Shown: positions 26,860 to 37,828, counted from the first letter of the stretch. The stretch is DNA of 64,000 bases from Elephas maximus indicus (GCF_024166365.1 NC_064831.1:82782268-82846267), one strand, 5' to 3'. The notes: generated by a model from the letters alone, not told the origin. Numbers and translations: made by a program.

Positions 26860-26935
26860 CCTTGGTTTCCTCACTTATAAAGTAGAAATGATAACAGAAG
26901 CTGCTTTACCGTAACGGTGTTCCCATGAACACATT
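26860..26935 (+). mobile_element. MIR fragment
   Basis: The blocks ccttggtttcctcacttata and agtagaaatgataacagaag match the MIR core region on the plus strand. Confidence 0.65.
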
Positions 26936-26944
26936 AGTGCTGTG

Positions 26945-27168
26945 TGCCTGGCGGTATTCCAAGTACTTTAGAGATACTACCGCATCCAAATCACAACACT
27001 CCCCAAGAGGTAAGTGCTACTATTACTCCCTTTTTGCAGATGAGGAGAGGGATCACAGAGAGGTTAAGAGTTTTGCCCAAGGTCACACAGGTGGTAGATC
27101 TCAGAACCAGGATTCAAGCCCAAGGAGTCAGGCTTCAAAGTCCAAGCTCTTATTACTACACTAAAAAG
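26945..27168 (-). mobile_element. MIR, nearly full core
   Basis: The reverse complement of MIR is clear: tttttgcagatgaggagagg, gatcacagagaggttaagag and cccaaggtcacacaggtggt, ending in the decayed tRNA-like head. MIR is an ancient mammalian tRNA-derived SINE. Confidence 0.85.
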
Positions 27169-27179
27169 TCTCTTCACAA

Positions 27180-27245
27180 TTCATGTGAAGCTCTTACCAC
27201 AGTGCCTGGAACATACTAAAACCTCAATAAATAGTAGCAGGTGCT
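27180..27245 (+). mobile_element. MIR/L2 3' tail
   Basis: The blocks taccacagtgcctggaacat and ctcaataaatagtagcagg form the usual shared MIR/L2 end. Confidence 0.6.
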
Positions 27246-27310
27246 CTCACTGTTGCTGGGCTGCCCAGGCTGTTGTAAAGCTGGTGACAGCCACCATGGG
27301 GCTCTATGTA

Positions 27311-27503
27311 CAAGCCTTAAATCCGTTGCCATCAGCTCTGACTCATGGCAGCCCCACGTGTGTAAGTGTAGAGCTGTCCTCCATAGGGTTTTCAACTGTT
27401 AATTTTTTTCAAGCCTTTCTTCCGAGGCACCTCTGGGTGAACTTGAACCTCCAGCCTTCTGGTTAGCAGACGAGCACATTAACCATTTGCAGCACCCAAG
27501 GAC
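27311..27503 (-). mobile_element. AfroSINE, long type, diverged
   Basis: A minus-strand copy with tail block tctgactcatggcagcccca, a long-type internal segment (tcttccgaggcacctctggg) and the B-box region tgaacttgaacctccagcct. It is more diverged than its neighbours. Confidence 0.9.
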
Positions 27504-29345
27504 ACCATACAAGCTTTATCTTCCTATTGCAAAAGTTTTTAAAGATGGAAATGGGCCTGTCTGGTACTCATTGATAGCCCAACAGGCCCCAGCATGTACA
27601 TGCCTCTGGGTTCCCAGAGTACCTGCTGGATATATAATAAAACGACCTGCTGTTTACGGAGCCCCCACTGTGTGAGCCTTATCTCATTCAGTCCACCTTG
27701 CGGCAAGCTGAAAATCTGGTCTTGGCCAAAGGGCCACAGCCACGAGGTGCCTGAGCTGGGGTCTCGATGCCAGGCATCTTGAGCTTACCGCCTCTCCACA
27801 AGAATGGGGCCAGCGGGGCTACGGGAGAGGGATTCAGAGGCGGTACAATGTGCCCCTGGGGGAGTGTTAAAATGAAAAGGAGATTATTCCATTCCATTAG
27901 TTGCTTGATGTGGTGCTTACACAACTCTGTTGTTCTTCACTTTCTATTCCAGAACAATTTCCAGTAATTATTTTCCATGGATAGTGATTCCAACTAAAGT
28001 AAAGAGAAAAAAGCACACTGCCGCTTCCCAGAGGGAGCTGGGAAGAAGGGGACTGGGTGGGAGAGAGGGAACATCAAATAATGGGAGTTGATGTCAAGGC
28101 CAATTGGATCAACAATGGTCTCAAAACCTTTATAATATGGGAAACAGAATCATTACCAAGGAAAAGCAGTGTGGTCTTGGAACAATGGAAATCTCAAAGT
28201 ACATTTCCACATCTGTGAGAAGAAAAAGAGGGGACATGGGAAGTCCTCACAGAACCACACTGCAATTCAGAGAATGGCCCGTCATAACATAGCAATGACA
28301 GGCACCTGGAGCCGGCCCCTCCGTGTGTTTCTGCTTACTCGCCCATCTTGGTTTTAACGGTGTATTATGATGTTGATGAAATTAGGACGAACACCGTAAC
28401 CAAACACATTCTTTTCCCCAACGCATGGCCTAAGCCGTATCCCAGGTTCGTTGCCCTGTTCCTGATATCTGCTGGGCCCAGGTCAAGATTTCAATGGGGG
28501 GAGAAGCCCTTGGCCTTCAACCCATTCCCCCTTCTCTTCCCATTCCTGTCTGGTCCACATTACAGGGGCCTGACATCTCAGCTCCATCTGCACCTCCGTC
28601 CCCATCACACTTGCCCACTCCTTAGCCTAGGTGTAGGCACACAGCAGTCCTTGGGAGGATAGGCCAGCACAGGCCCTGGACACCAGCTCAGGGACATCTT
28701 CGTAGGGAATTGCAGGGTCCCAGCCACTGGGCCGTGAGATGTAGAAAGGGAAGGGTATGAGCTGCACGGGGCACACCCCCTTTGCCCTGCAGACACCTTG
28801 CCCTGTAGGCAGGGCCACAGCCAGAGTGGGGCCCTCAGAAGCACGGAGCTCAGGACAGGAGTGTAAGCCTGGAGCTTGGACATGTGACCTTACATCTCCT
28901 TGACCTAGAGCTCAGGTAAGCTTATGCTATCCCAAGTTGCAGCTTCTACGGTCTCACGAGAGACCCTTCATGGAAAAGTGGTAAAGAGACCAGGAGGTCC
29001 AAGACCTGCCCCTTTAGAAACCACGTGCCTTTGTGCAGTTACTGGAATGTCCTAGACCCATTTCTTCATGTACAAAAGGAAGACGATGATGGCTCGCCTT
29101 GCTGCATCATAGGATTCAGGTAGGGTTTAGGGTAATGTTAAAGTGCTAGGTAAATAGTAGATTCTCCTATGGGGATGGGATTGGGTTGGGTCCTGGAAAG
29201 GAAAAATGTGGTTGAGTGGTGACAGTTCTGGGCCTGAATCTGAATTGAGAATCTACTGTGGAAATGATCACAGAACTCCAAGCCCATTCCAGGAATAAAG
29301 ACACCTACCTAAAGGACTTAAGGACTAAATAAGGACATGCATGCA
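27504..29345. other. Intergenic DNA with a MIR fragment
   Basis: A MIR-like stretch lies at about 29035-29165 on the plus strand (ttcttcatgtacaaaaggaa, later taaagtgctaggtaaatagt). Otherwise no gene or repeat is recognised. Confidence 0.45.
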
Positions 29346-29452
29346 AAAGCCCCAGTAAACCAGCTGTCTTCGAGTCAGTTCCAACTCATGGTGACCTCAC
29401 ATGTGTCAGGGTAGAACTGTGCTCCAAAGCTGGGTTTTCAATAGCTGGTTTG
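29346..29452 (-). mobile_element. AfroSINE, tail part only
   Basis: A minus-strand fragment with ttccaactcatggtgacctc and tagaactgtgctccaaagct. The head with A and B boxes is missing. Confidence 0.85.
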
Positions 29453-29489
29453 TTTTTTTTAGTACTCTGCTGAATTATACCTTTCAATG

Positions 29490-29645
29490 ATCACAATAAC
29501 CAAAAGAAGTAAACTCACCCCCATGTTACAGATAAGAAAAGTGAGTCTCGGGGAGGCCAAGGAACAGGTCCAAGACCACATAGCTTGTAAGCAGCAAGAC
29601 CGGGGATCACACACGGATCTGCCTGGATCCCGATTCTTCTTTCTC
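29490..29645 (-). mobile_element. MIR
   Basis: The reverse-complement MIR core is visible: catgttacagataagaaaag, then ccaagaccacatagcttgta. Confidence 0.7.
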
Positions 29646-29840
29646 CCCACTCAGCACTGTCCAGTTTTCTTCTAGACTCCAGTGATAATTCATTCGCACA
29701 CTTATCTGAGCATGACGCCTCACTCTGGTCAACATGTAAACCCTAGAGAGTACACCACATGCTTTGCCAGCAGACACAGAAGAGCTCGTGGTGTTCCTGG
29801 GCGTATCAACTCAGCTCTTCAAAAAACCCATCCCCTTAAT

Positions 29841-29996
29841 GGAAACCTTGGTGGTGTAGTGGTTAAGAGTTATGGCTGCCAACCAAAGGGTCAGCAGTTC
29901 AAATCCACCAGGCAGTCCTTGGAAACTCTGTGGGGCAGTTCTACTCCGACCTATAGGGTTGCTATGAGTTGGAATCAACTCAACGGCAATGGCTTT
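29841..29996 (+). mobile_element. AfroSINE, short type
   Basis: A readable plus-strand copy. The A box lies in tggtggtgtagtggttaaga and the B box in cagcagttcaaatccacc. The body ends with tgagttggaatcaactcaac and ggcaatggc, followed by a T-rich end. Confidence 0.95.
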
Positions 29997-30054
29997 TTTT
30001 CTTTAAAACAGAAGCTCAGCGAGGACGATAGAAAATAGAAAAACTGGGAAAGAG

Positions 30055-30260
30055 ATAGTGGCGAAGGCTGCACAACACAATGGACGTAATGTCACTGAAT
30101 TGTACATATATAAAATGTTGAAATGGCGAAAATTTTTATACCAAACCCATGGCTGTCAAGTCGATTCTGACTCTCATATTTACCACCAAAAAAAAAAAAT
30201 TTTAATGGTTCAAATTGTTTGTTTCTTTTTTTTTTCTATTTTACCACAATAGACAAAAGA
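30055..30260 (+). mobile_element. L1-type 3' end split by an AfroSINE scrap
   Basis: The common L1M 3' end (gtcactgaattgtacatata, then aaatgttgaaatggcgaaaa) is interrupted at about 30141-30175 by an AfroSINE tail (accaaacccatggctgtcaa on the minus strand). It resumes with ctattttaccacaatagaca. Confidence 0.6.
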
Positions 30261-31440
30261 ACACAACAAAAAATCCCCGAAGGAAAATGGAGCTTGCAAT
30301 TAAGCCAGCAAAACCCCAAGAAGCCCTAACACAAAATAACAGCAAATGTTGAAGCACCTTTACAAGTAGCCACACCCAGGTACTATGGGGACCAAAAACT
30401 CAGAATGCCAGGGGTGGATCATGACAACCACCTGGACCGCTGATGTTGATCTGGTTCCCAAGAACGTGCAAAACCCTGTTTTCACAAGCTGTGTGCTACG
30501 TAGAATCCACATTAAGTGCTCTTAAAATCTCTGATAAAAACCACAGGAAGGTTTCGAAATTCCAGCACCACAGGGCTGGAGGTAAGCGCTGGCTTCCACC
30601 TGTCTGGGTGAGAGCATCCTAGAGGCCTTACTGGGACAGACCTTTTCTGCACTGGACGTGCTAAAGTAAAGGCCTCCAGGCCCTCAAAGCTTCCAAAGCC
30701 CTCGCCTTCAAGGGATAAAAAAAAAACAGTAATTTGCATAAGAAAAGTCTGCAACCAGGTATCCCACAGTAGCCCCAGGAAGCTGTCAGTAGTAGAAAGT
30801 AAGAGGTATCCTACTTGCAAAGTTGTGATGCTGCTCCAGGAAGGGTTGTGCAGGGAATGAGGGGGGCTGAGGAAGTCTCAGCTGGGACTTGCAGGTGCGG
30901 GTTAGCCAATAAGCAAGGTAAGCACGGGCTTACTTGTGCTTACTAATCTGTAGTGAACAATTTCACATGGGTTTCACTTTGATGTGGTGTGGTCACAGGA
31001 CCCTTTTCTATCAGTCTCTTCTTTGCAGAGTCAAGATCCCCTTTACTGTTGCAGGTAATATAACCCAGGAAGTGGCCACCCAGGTGTGCCCATCTCTTGC
31101 AATGGCTTCAGTTGCTAAGTCTCAAGTCTCACCAGCCAGTTTAGGGCACTGGTGCACTAGTGTTTCCTCTGAGCAGAAGGGGGCAGGATGGGTGGGGCTT
31201 GATCCCCAACTGAATCCTCCAAAATAAAAAAGCAAGTTGCACAATCATCCAACGCTCTGCCTTGAGGTGGGGCAGCTTGGGGAAGCAGCCACCCTGGAGG
31301 ACTTTGCCTACTGATACACGGGAGAGAAGCTTAAGAGCAGGGGAAGCTGCTCATGGAAGAACACAGTAGACCAGCTTCTTGATAACCATCAAGAACACCA
31401 TGCTATAATGGGAGCAAACAAGCTCTGTCTTCTGGCTCTT

Positions 31441-31481
31441 ACATAGGTGTGTATACACACACACACACACACACACACACG
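31441..31481 (+). repeat. (CA)n microsatellite
   Basis: An uninterrupted acacac run spans about 31456-31480, preceded by tgtgtata. It could be length-polymorphic. Confidence 0.95.
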
Positions 31482-31681
31482 GGCCTTCACGTTTAGAAAG
31501 CACTTCTGGACTTATCCTGCTCTCACTCCCAGAAAGCTAAAGCCAAGCCAGGTATGAGCCATTAGCTAGCCAGCAGTTTTTGACTCAATTGGTTCTATAT
31601 TCTTCGGAGATACCCCCAAGATTCTTTGAAGATACCCCCAAGATTCTCCATAAGCAATTAGGGCTCAGTATTTTCCAACTG

Positions 31682-31888
31682 AGGAGCCCCTGGGTGGTGC
31701 AAACAGTTAACATGCTCGGCTGCTAAATGAATGGTACGAGTTCACCCAGAGGCACCCCAAAAGAAAGGCCTGGTGATCTACTTCTGAAAAACCAACCACT
31801 GAAAACCCTGCGGAGCACGGTTCTACTCTGACACACATGAGGTCACCATGAGTCAGAACCAATTCGATGGCAACTGGAAAAAAAAAAT
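31682..31888 (+). mobile_element. AfroSINE, long type
   Basis: A plus-strand copy with A box tgggtggtgcaaacagttaa, decayed B box and the long-type internal segment aagaaaggcctggtgatcta followed by cttctgaaaa, which matches the RTE 5' UTR. The tail is tgagtcagaaccaattcgat, then an A run. Confidence 0.93.
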
Positions 31889-32166
31889 TTATTTTTCTCA
31901 TTGAAACAGCAGCTTCCAGAAAATGATCAGATGAGCCTACAAAAGTATATGGAAAAGTGTTATGCCCTCCCCCCCCCACCCCTCCAACTCTGCACCATTT
32001 CCTCTAAACCACCAGGACCCAGGCACTTCCCAGAGAGCCCCCACCCCTGTCCAGCCCTTCCCTAAAGCCTTGGGCCTCCCTTGCTCATCCCTTCAGGGGC
32101 ACCTCGTCGGCCCTCAACTCAGAAAATACCAAGCCAAATGCATACGTCATTCAGGTCTAAAGCGTT

Positions 32167-32172
32167 TTTATT
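32167..32172 (-). promoter_or_regulatory. FAM174B: AATAAA polyadenylation signal of FAM174B
   Basis: The minus strand reads AATAAA here, followed about 30-60 bases on by GU-rich sequence (gtatgcatttggcttggtat), the usual downstream element. It is the only canonical signal I found on the minus strand downstream of the stop codon within the proposed UTR. Cleavage would fall near 32145-32155. Confidence 0.8.
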
Positions 32173-33402
32173 TAGTAACCTCCTGTGCTGAAGTTCCACC
32201 GAGAAGGTCACTCTTAGGGGCCACTTCTGACAGGACAGCGGCCAGCACCTGGCAGATGGGGCCTTATAACAGAAGGCAGAAGAATCCAGCTTGTCCACGG
32301 GTGCTTCCGCTGCAGTTGTCAAAAACACTCCTGCGAGCCAGCGTTCCAGTTGGAAGGTTCAGAAGGTGAAGACTGAGTGGCCCGGGCTCCTCTCGGCCAC
32401 CACATGGGCCAGTGAGTACACTGTGGAGGGGGCAGAGAAAGCAGCCACAGCCATTGCTTCCAGCCCCACCCCTCTGGCAAACGGGGAGAAAGAAGAAAAG
32501 TCAACAAAAGAAGTGAAATCAAAATAGCAGCGGAGCAGCAGGTGCCAGGTGTCCACCCCCTGCAGCAGGAAGAGCTATTCACAGAAGGGCTCTTGCCGAG
32601 GGTTCTCCCCTTTTCTGCAGAGGCCAGTGTGCCTTCTGAAGAGGCTAGGGCCACAGAGTGCCCCGATGGGCCTCGGGAAGCGGGGGACCCCACAACACTG
32701 ACAGCCCCTGCCACGTACTCCCACCACCACAGCCCTTCTCCGGAAACTGAAGAAGCTGAAAATAGGAGCTATCGGAAAAGGCTGGAGTTTTCACCCAAAG
32801 CCAAGGGGTAAGACAATAAAGAGGGGAACATACAAACCCTGGAGCAGCTCCAGAGAAGAAAAGAGGGACCAAATAAAAGCAGAACACCTTTCCAGAGAGA
32901 ACAGAAGTCCAGCGCCTGAAAGGAGTTGCTAATAGACTTTAAACAGAAGCGCAAATAACTTCAACCCTGGGAAGACAGCTAAAAGCCTTTATCCACCTGA
33001 GAAGCCAGCCTAGGGCCCCCTGCTTCCAGAAGCCAACAGATCTCAGGGAATTGTCACAGTCAAGCCCTCACTTCCCTAGCTCCTCAATAAGCCACCCACC
33101 AGAACCTCGGCCCACACCTGCCAAGGGGTCTTCCCACAGTGACAAGCAGTCTCCAGGGTCAGAAGGTCTCTGGTCTAGCCTGGCCTAGATCAAATTTAAC
33201 TCGAGTCCTTAACAACATGCTTGCTTCTTCCAGCCAACCAAATCCCCATCCATTTAAATTATTACCCTGATTTTTTTAAAGTTATATCTCTAAGAATTGG
33301 GTCAGGGCAGAAAAATACAAAAGAGCACAAAGGATGACACCAATGAAAAGTCACCTAGCACTTTCCTTTCCCTTCAAAGAAAGAGAAATTACTGTATCTC
33401 TC

Positions 33403-33582
33403 TGTGTGTGTGTGTGTATATACACATATATATACACACACATGCAAACATACACATATATCCATACACACACATACCCACAAACACGCGTATGCACATA
33501 CATAGACAAACACACACATGCATATACACATAAAAACACACATGCACACACAAACCACACATACACACACACACACATACAT
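33403..33582. repeat. TG/CA tract inside the FAM174B 3' UTR
   Basis: A (TG)n run at 33403-33418 is followed by tatata segments and then about 150 bases of imperfect (CA)n/(CATA)n. The TG part and the following CA part are complementary, so the transcript could fold back on itself. The several 60-138-codon frames crossing this region are low-complexity artefacts. Confidence 0.9.
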
Positions 33583-34239
33583 ACTTTTTTCCCTGATACT
33601 CAAAATTCTTTGTGAACTAGTCATGCCTAAGTCTGCTAAACCCTTTAAAAAAAAAGAAAGAAAAGGAGCCACAAACATGGGTACACTTCCGGTAGGGACT
33701 GACCAGCTCTGACCACTCTCACTCTGACATTTCACACAGCCGTCATGAAAATAAGGCCAGAACTTGACCAAGCCAACAGACCACTACTGGCCACACGTCC
33801 ATAACCTGGACCCAGGAGAGCAGAGTACCAAAACCCTAATTGTACAGCTGAATATCCCACAGGTTTTTTTTTAGGTTCTTGATCCTCCTGTTCTGTTTTA
33901 CTTTCGTCAATACTTGCTTATTTAAAAAAAAAAAAAAACGTTTCTACCCTTCACCCCTTAGCAAGGCAAAAGCCTCTTCAAAGAGGGAGAAGGAGGAGTG
34001 GCATTTGGAAGAGACGTCCCAAGGGTGGCTGAGGTGCCTCTGGTGTGGTGATTTGGAAACAAGAAGCCCCACGGTGGCATTCTGAGCAGAAGGTCGTGCA
34101 CGCTATGGTGCCAGAGTTCTATAAATAGTTTGTTTTGGTCTCAACACCTCGGATGGACGAGACAGCTTCCAGGTCCTTCACACCCCAGGCTGCGGCTGGC
34201 CAGCTTTCCACAGCATGCCAACAGGTTGGGAATAAGGTT

Positions 34240-34243
34240 TTAC
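34240..34243 (-). CDS. FAM174B: FAM174B terminal coding segment (last base of Arg, stop)
   Basis: The coding part of the last exon is one base plus the TAA stop. It completes the C-terminal sequence as ...DIKYR, which agrees with my memory of the mammalian FAM174B C-terminus. The acceptor and donor phases match exactly (both phase 2), which is the main reason for choosing this acceptor. Confidence 0.85.
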
Positions 34244-35022
34244 CTAAAAGAAAAGGAAGAACAAGAGTCAGTGCCTTCTGGCAAAGCCCCTCCCCCATTT
34301 GGGCCCCTCTCTAACAGTCTCCATTCTGCAGCCACACTGTGAGAACATACACATACACACATGCGCTGCTGTCCCTTCACCAGCCGCTCTCTTCTCCCCT
34401 CCTCTTGTGTTCCTGCCACGAAAGCCATCTTCTCAGCCTTTGAAAATCCCACACCCCCTGACTGAGACTGGAGGGACCCCAGAGGACATGGCCCCTGGAC
34501 TCTCTGTTAGCCCCAAACTAAAACCATTCCCAAAGCCAACTGTTCAGACAAAGATTAGACTGGACTATAAGATATAAAATGATACTCGTGAGTCGTCAGC
34601 TTCTTAGCTCAAGTAGACATGTAAGACTACGTGGGCAGCTTCTGTCTGGAGGTGAAAAGAGAAGGCGGGGGGACAGGAGCTGGTTGAATGGACACAGGTA
34701 TCATAGGGTGGAGAGAAGCAGTGTGCTGTCATATTGTAGAGAAAGCGACTAGGGTCACATAACAATGTGTGCGTAAGTTTTTGTATGAGAAACTCTTGAA
34801 TTGTAAACTTGCACTTACAGCACAATAAAAAAAAAATTTTTTTTAAGAAAATTCCACACTCCCTCCCTCCATCACTTCCCCAGAGAGCTCCTTCCCTTCC
34901 TTCAGTACCTGACTCCCCCCACAAACTCCCTAGGACACAGCCTCTTTTCCCTTTGTCTCTCTCCTTCCTAGCCCTTCTACAGGTGTTTATGCCTGGGGTC
35001 GGCAAACACTGTAAACGGCCAG

Positions 35023-35442
35023 TCCCGTTGCCATCCAGTCAATTCCAATTCATGGTGATCCCATGTGTTACAAAATAAAACTGCTCCATAGGGTTTTCTC
35101 AGCTATAATCTTTACAGAAAGAGCCCTGGTGGTTCAACAGTTTAGTGCTCGGCTGCTAACCGAAAGGTTGGCCGTTCGAACCCACCCAGTAGCTCTGCAG
35201 GAGAAAGACCTGGCAATCTGCTTCCATAAGGATTACAATCAAGAAAACTCTATGGGGCAGGTATACTTTGTCACATTGGGTCCCTCAATGAGTCAAAATC
35301 GACTTGACAGCACCCAGAAACAACAATCTTTATAGAAGCAGATTGCCAGCCCTTTCCTCCCCGGTGCCACTGGGTGGGTTCAAACCACCAACCTTTAAGT
35401 TAGTAGGTGAGCTCAAACCATTTGCACCACCCAGGGACCTCT
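35023..35442 (-). mobile_element. AfroSINE, long type, interrupted by another AfroSINE
   Basis: A minus-strand copy in two pieces, 35023-35118 (tail) and 35325-35442 (internal segment and head). It is flanked by a 13-bp target-site duplication in the hAT element: tgtaaacggccag at 35010-35022 and tgtaaagggccag at 35443-35455, with one mismatch. Confidence 0.92.
35119..35324 (+). mobile_element. AfroSINE, long type, nested insertion
   Basis: A plus-strand copy with A box ctggtggttcaacagtttag, intact B-box core ggccgttcgaacccaccc, the RTE-like internal segment and the tail aatcgacttgacagcaccca then acaac. It is flanked by a 13-bp direct repeat of the host SINE, aatctttacagaa at 35107-35119 and aatctttatagaa at 35325-35337, so it inserted last. 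Confidence 0.94.
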
Positions 35443-35612
35443 TGTAAAGGGCCAGAGAGTGAGTATTTTATGCTCCGTGGGCCACACAGTCTCCATGGCA
35501 ACTACTCAATCCCACCACTACGGAGTGAAAGTAGCCACAGGCAATACATTCATGATTGGGCATGGCTGTGTGCCAATAAAACTTTATTTGTGGACACTGA
35601 AACTTGAATCAT

Positions 35613-35662
35613 GTATCATGAAATATTTGTATCATGAAATATTTATGTATCATGAAATATTT
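35613..35662 (+). repeat. Three copies of a 16-bp unit
   Basis: gtatcatgaaatattt occurs exactly at 35613-35628, 35629-35644 and 35647-35662, inside the hAT element. It looks like a local expansion. Confidence 0.95.
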
Positions 35663-35789
35663 TTTCTTCTTTTGGTTCTTTTTTAACCATTAAAGAAATG
35701 TAAGAATCATTCTTGGCTCGCAGGTCTTACAGAACAGGCAGTGGACAGACTTGATCTGTGGGCTGTAGTTTCCCAACCCCTGGTCTTTC

Positions 35790-35940
35790 TCACTAGCTGA
35801 TTCGCGTCTGTCTCTTGCTTAGACTGGGAGCTCTTTTTGAGCAAGGCCCTTGTCTGAGCTTGCTCACCTTTACAAGCCCAGAAATGAGCAGTGTCAGACA
35901 ACGTAGAGGGTGCAAGAAACATGTTTTCACTGAATCCATT
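35790..35940 (+). mobile_element. L2 3' part
   Basis: The blocks agactgggagctctttttga, aaggcccttgtctgagcttg and gaaatgagcagtgtcagaca have the usual L2 order. Confidence 0.7.
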
Positions 35941-36109
35941 TGAGACATCATCTATAGGAACTTAGAGGGCAAAATCCAAGAAGAGAGAGCTGCCACCATC
36001 ATTTACAGGTGCTTGGTCATGGGCATCATATAATCACACATAAAAATGAGGATTTAATAGAATTTATAAAATAATACTATAATAACACAATATAAATATC
36101 ATACAACAG

Positions 36110-36368
36110 AATTATTTATTTAAAAACATGGATATTCTGTTCTTAGGAAATACACTAAGGCATTTACAATATATGTAACTTACCCTCAAATGGTTCAGAA
36201 AAAATTGTGCACACACACAACACACGCAGAGTCGTCATAAAACATGGGATAAAATGTAACAATAGGAAAATCTGGGTAAAGGGCATAAGGGCATTTCCTG
36301 TACTGTATTAATGTTTGCAATGTTTTCCAAGTTTGAAGCTATTTCCAAATAAAAACTTTTAAAAAGAA
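36110..36368 (+). mobile_element. L1M-type 3' end
   Basis: The blocks aaaatctgggtaaagggcat, ttccaagtttgaagctattt and ccaaataaaaacttttaaaa match the 3' end of old L1 elements. The element is non-coding. Confidence 0.6.
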
Positions 36369-36875
36369 GCAGATGATATGCATTCTCACGTTGACCACAA
36401 AGGTATCCTACTCAACGTACTAGAGGAAGAAAAACGTAAATCCACAGCAGCCAGGTGAAAGCTTTCTCTTTTAAAGGATCCAACTGCCACCTTCTCTGGG
36501 TCGGGGGATGGGTGGCTACCTCCAGTGACTGACACGCATGGAACCCAAACACCCACATTACACAGAGAAAGAGACTAAGGGCCTCAAATGTTAAGACCAG
36601 GTCTGATTTCACAATCAGGCCTTCCGCTGAACAGGCTGCCAGCTCAATACTGAGGTTGGGGAGGCAGGGTTGGGAGATGGACAAAGAGTGGCGTAGCTTT
36701 CAAAAACCAAACCAAGAATGGGGTCAGAATGACAAGATCTGACTCCCAGGCACTACACCAGAAGAGACGCACCTATGAACCAGGGCTTTTCAAACCTGTT
36801 CTAAATGGTTCAGTCACGGCCAAAGAAAACAAGGGCAGTGAACTGACTGCACAGCAACCAAATCTCTTGCCCATA

Positions 36876-37060
36876 TCCGGCGAAGTGGTTAAAGTGCTCA
36901 GCTGTTAACCAAAAGGTCAGTGGTTAGAACCCACCAGCCGCTCCACAGAAGAAAGATGGAGCAGCCTGCTTCTGTAAATATAGCCTTGGAAATCCTGTAG
37001 GACAGTTCGACTCTGTCTTATAGGGTCGTTATGAGTTGGAATCGACTCAACAGCAGTGGA
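36876..37060 (+). mobile_element. AfroSINE, long type
   Basis: A plus-strand copy with the head gcgaagtggttaaagtgctc, mutated B box (ggttagaacccacc), long-type internal segment and tail tgagttggaatcgactcaac. Confidence 0.93.
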
Positions 37061-37622
37061 GAAAAATGGGAAGGAAACAGGCAGCAGTGCCCTGCTCAAA
37101 GATGGCAGCCAACCGCGCAATTTTGAATGTATGTCACTCTCCACAGTTCTGCCAATAATCCAGTCTCCCACACCAGGAAACTTTCAGGAACCTAATGCAG
37201 GAAATTGGACTACTAGCAGGATTATGGAGAATGGGCACACATTCAAAGCTGCCTGTTTCCTACTCAGGTCAAAAGCCGATGTGTAAGGGATTTGGTTGCT
37301 ATGCAACACATACGCTGCCCTTGTTTCCAGAGGCCATAGGTGAACCGACTGGAACCAACTCAAAGCCCCGATATGAACCAAAGCAGACTACAGCAGGCCT
37401 GCCAAATCTGAAAAGCAACTTGCTTTTGCAAAAGCATTGCTAGTTAGGATTATCTCTGCTGTTTTTAATTATTTGTTGATTACTATGCAGCCCTAAAGAA
37501 GCAAGAAACTAAATAAATCAGATTAAATTAGCAGTAAGTTTTTCTGGCCACACAAATTCCTGTTCACATATGCTCTATCTTCATAGACATAAAAGTTTCA
37601 AGGTGCCCTAGCTTAGAACAAA

Positions 37623-37828
37623 GGAGTCCTGGTGGCACAACAGTTAAGCGCTTGGCTGCCAACCAAAAGTTGGCAGTTTGAATCTGCTCAGCCGCTCCAC
37701 AGGAGAAAAGACCTGGCAACCTGCTCCCATAAAGATTATAGCCTAGAAAACCCTACAGGACAGTTCTACTGTCATTTGGGGTCACTAAGAGTCAAAAATC
37801 GACTTGATGGCACCCAACAACAACAACT
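37623..37828 (+). mobile_element. AfroSINE, long type, RTE-like ACA tail
   Basis: A plus-strand copy with A box ctggtggcacaacagttaag and a decayed B box. It ends gatggcacccaacaacaaca, the same terminal repeat as the RTE LINE. A direct repeat cttagaaca at 37612-37620 and 37827-37835 marks the target-site duplication. Confidence 0.95.

Larger units (their letters stand above)
32150..34243 (-). other. FAM174B: FAM174B last exon: final codon, stop and 3' UTR
   Basis: Read on the minus strand, a strong acceptor (pyrimidine-rich ttgttcttccttttctttta then G) ends at the AG formed by 34245-34244. The exon starts GTAA. The G at 34243 joins the AG left over from the upstream exon to make the final Arg codon, and TAA (34242-34240) is the stop. 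The remaining 2.1 kb is 3' UTR. It contains no AfroSINE, unlike the flanks, but does contain a TG/CA tract. The 3' boundary is set from the AATAAA at 32167-32172 and is accurate to perhaps 10 bases. No transcript evidence is available here, so the UTR length is inferred. Confidence 0.85.
34991..35784. mobile_element. MER1-like hAT transposon carrying nested AfroSINEs
   Basis: The left end is cctggggtcggcaaacactg. The right end is ctgtagtttcccaacccctg, so the termini are inverted copies. The body (gccagagagtgagtatttta, gtgccaataaaactttattt) matches the MER1 type of non-autonomous hAT-Charlie element. An AfroSINE at 35023-35442 interrupts it just inside the left terminus and contains a second AfroSINE of its own. 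The hAT is therefore the oldest layer. Confidence 0.85.

Noticed and set aside
32319..32714. 131-codon minus frame as part of the FAM174B protein
   Set aside because: It lies in the 3' UTR after the TAA stop, with no acceptor or conserved protein pattern that would support coding.
33355..33771. 138-codon Cys/Val-rich minus frame
   Set aside because: It is the translation of the TG/CA repeat.
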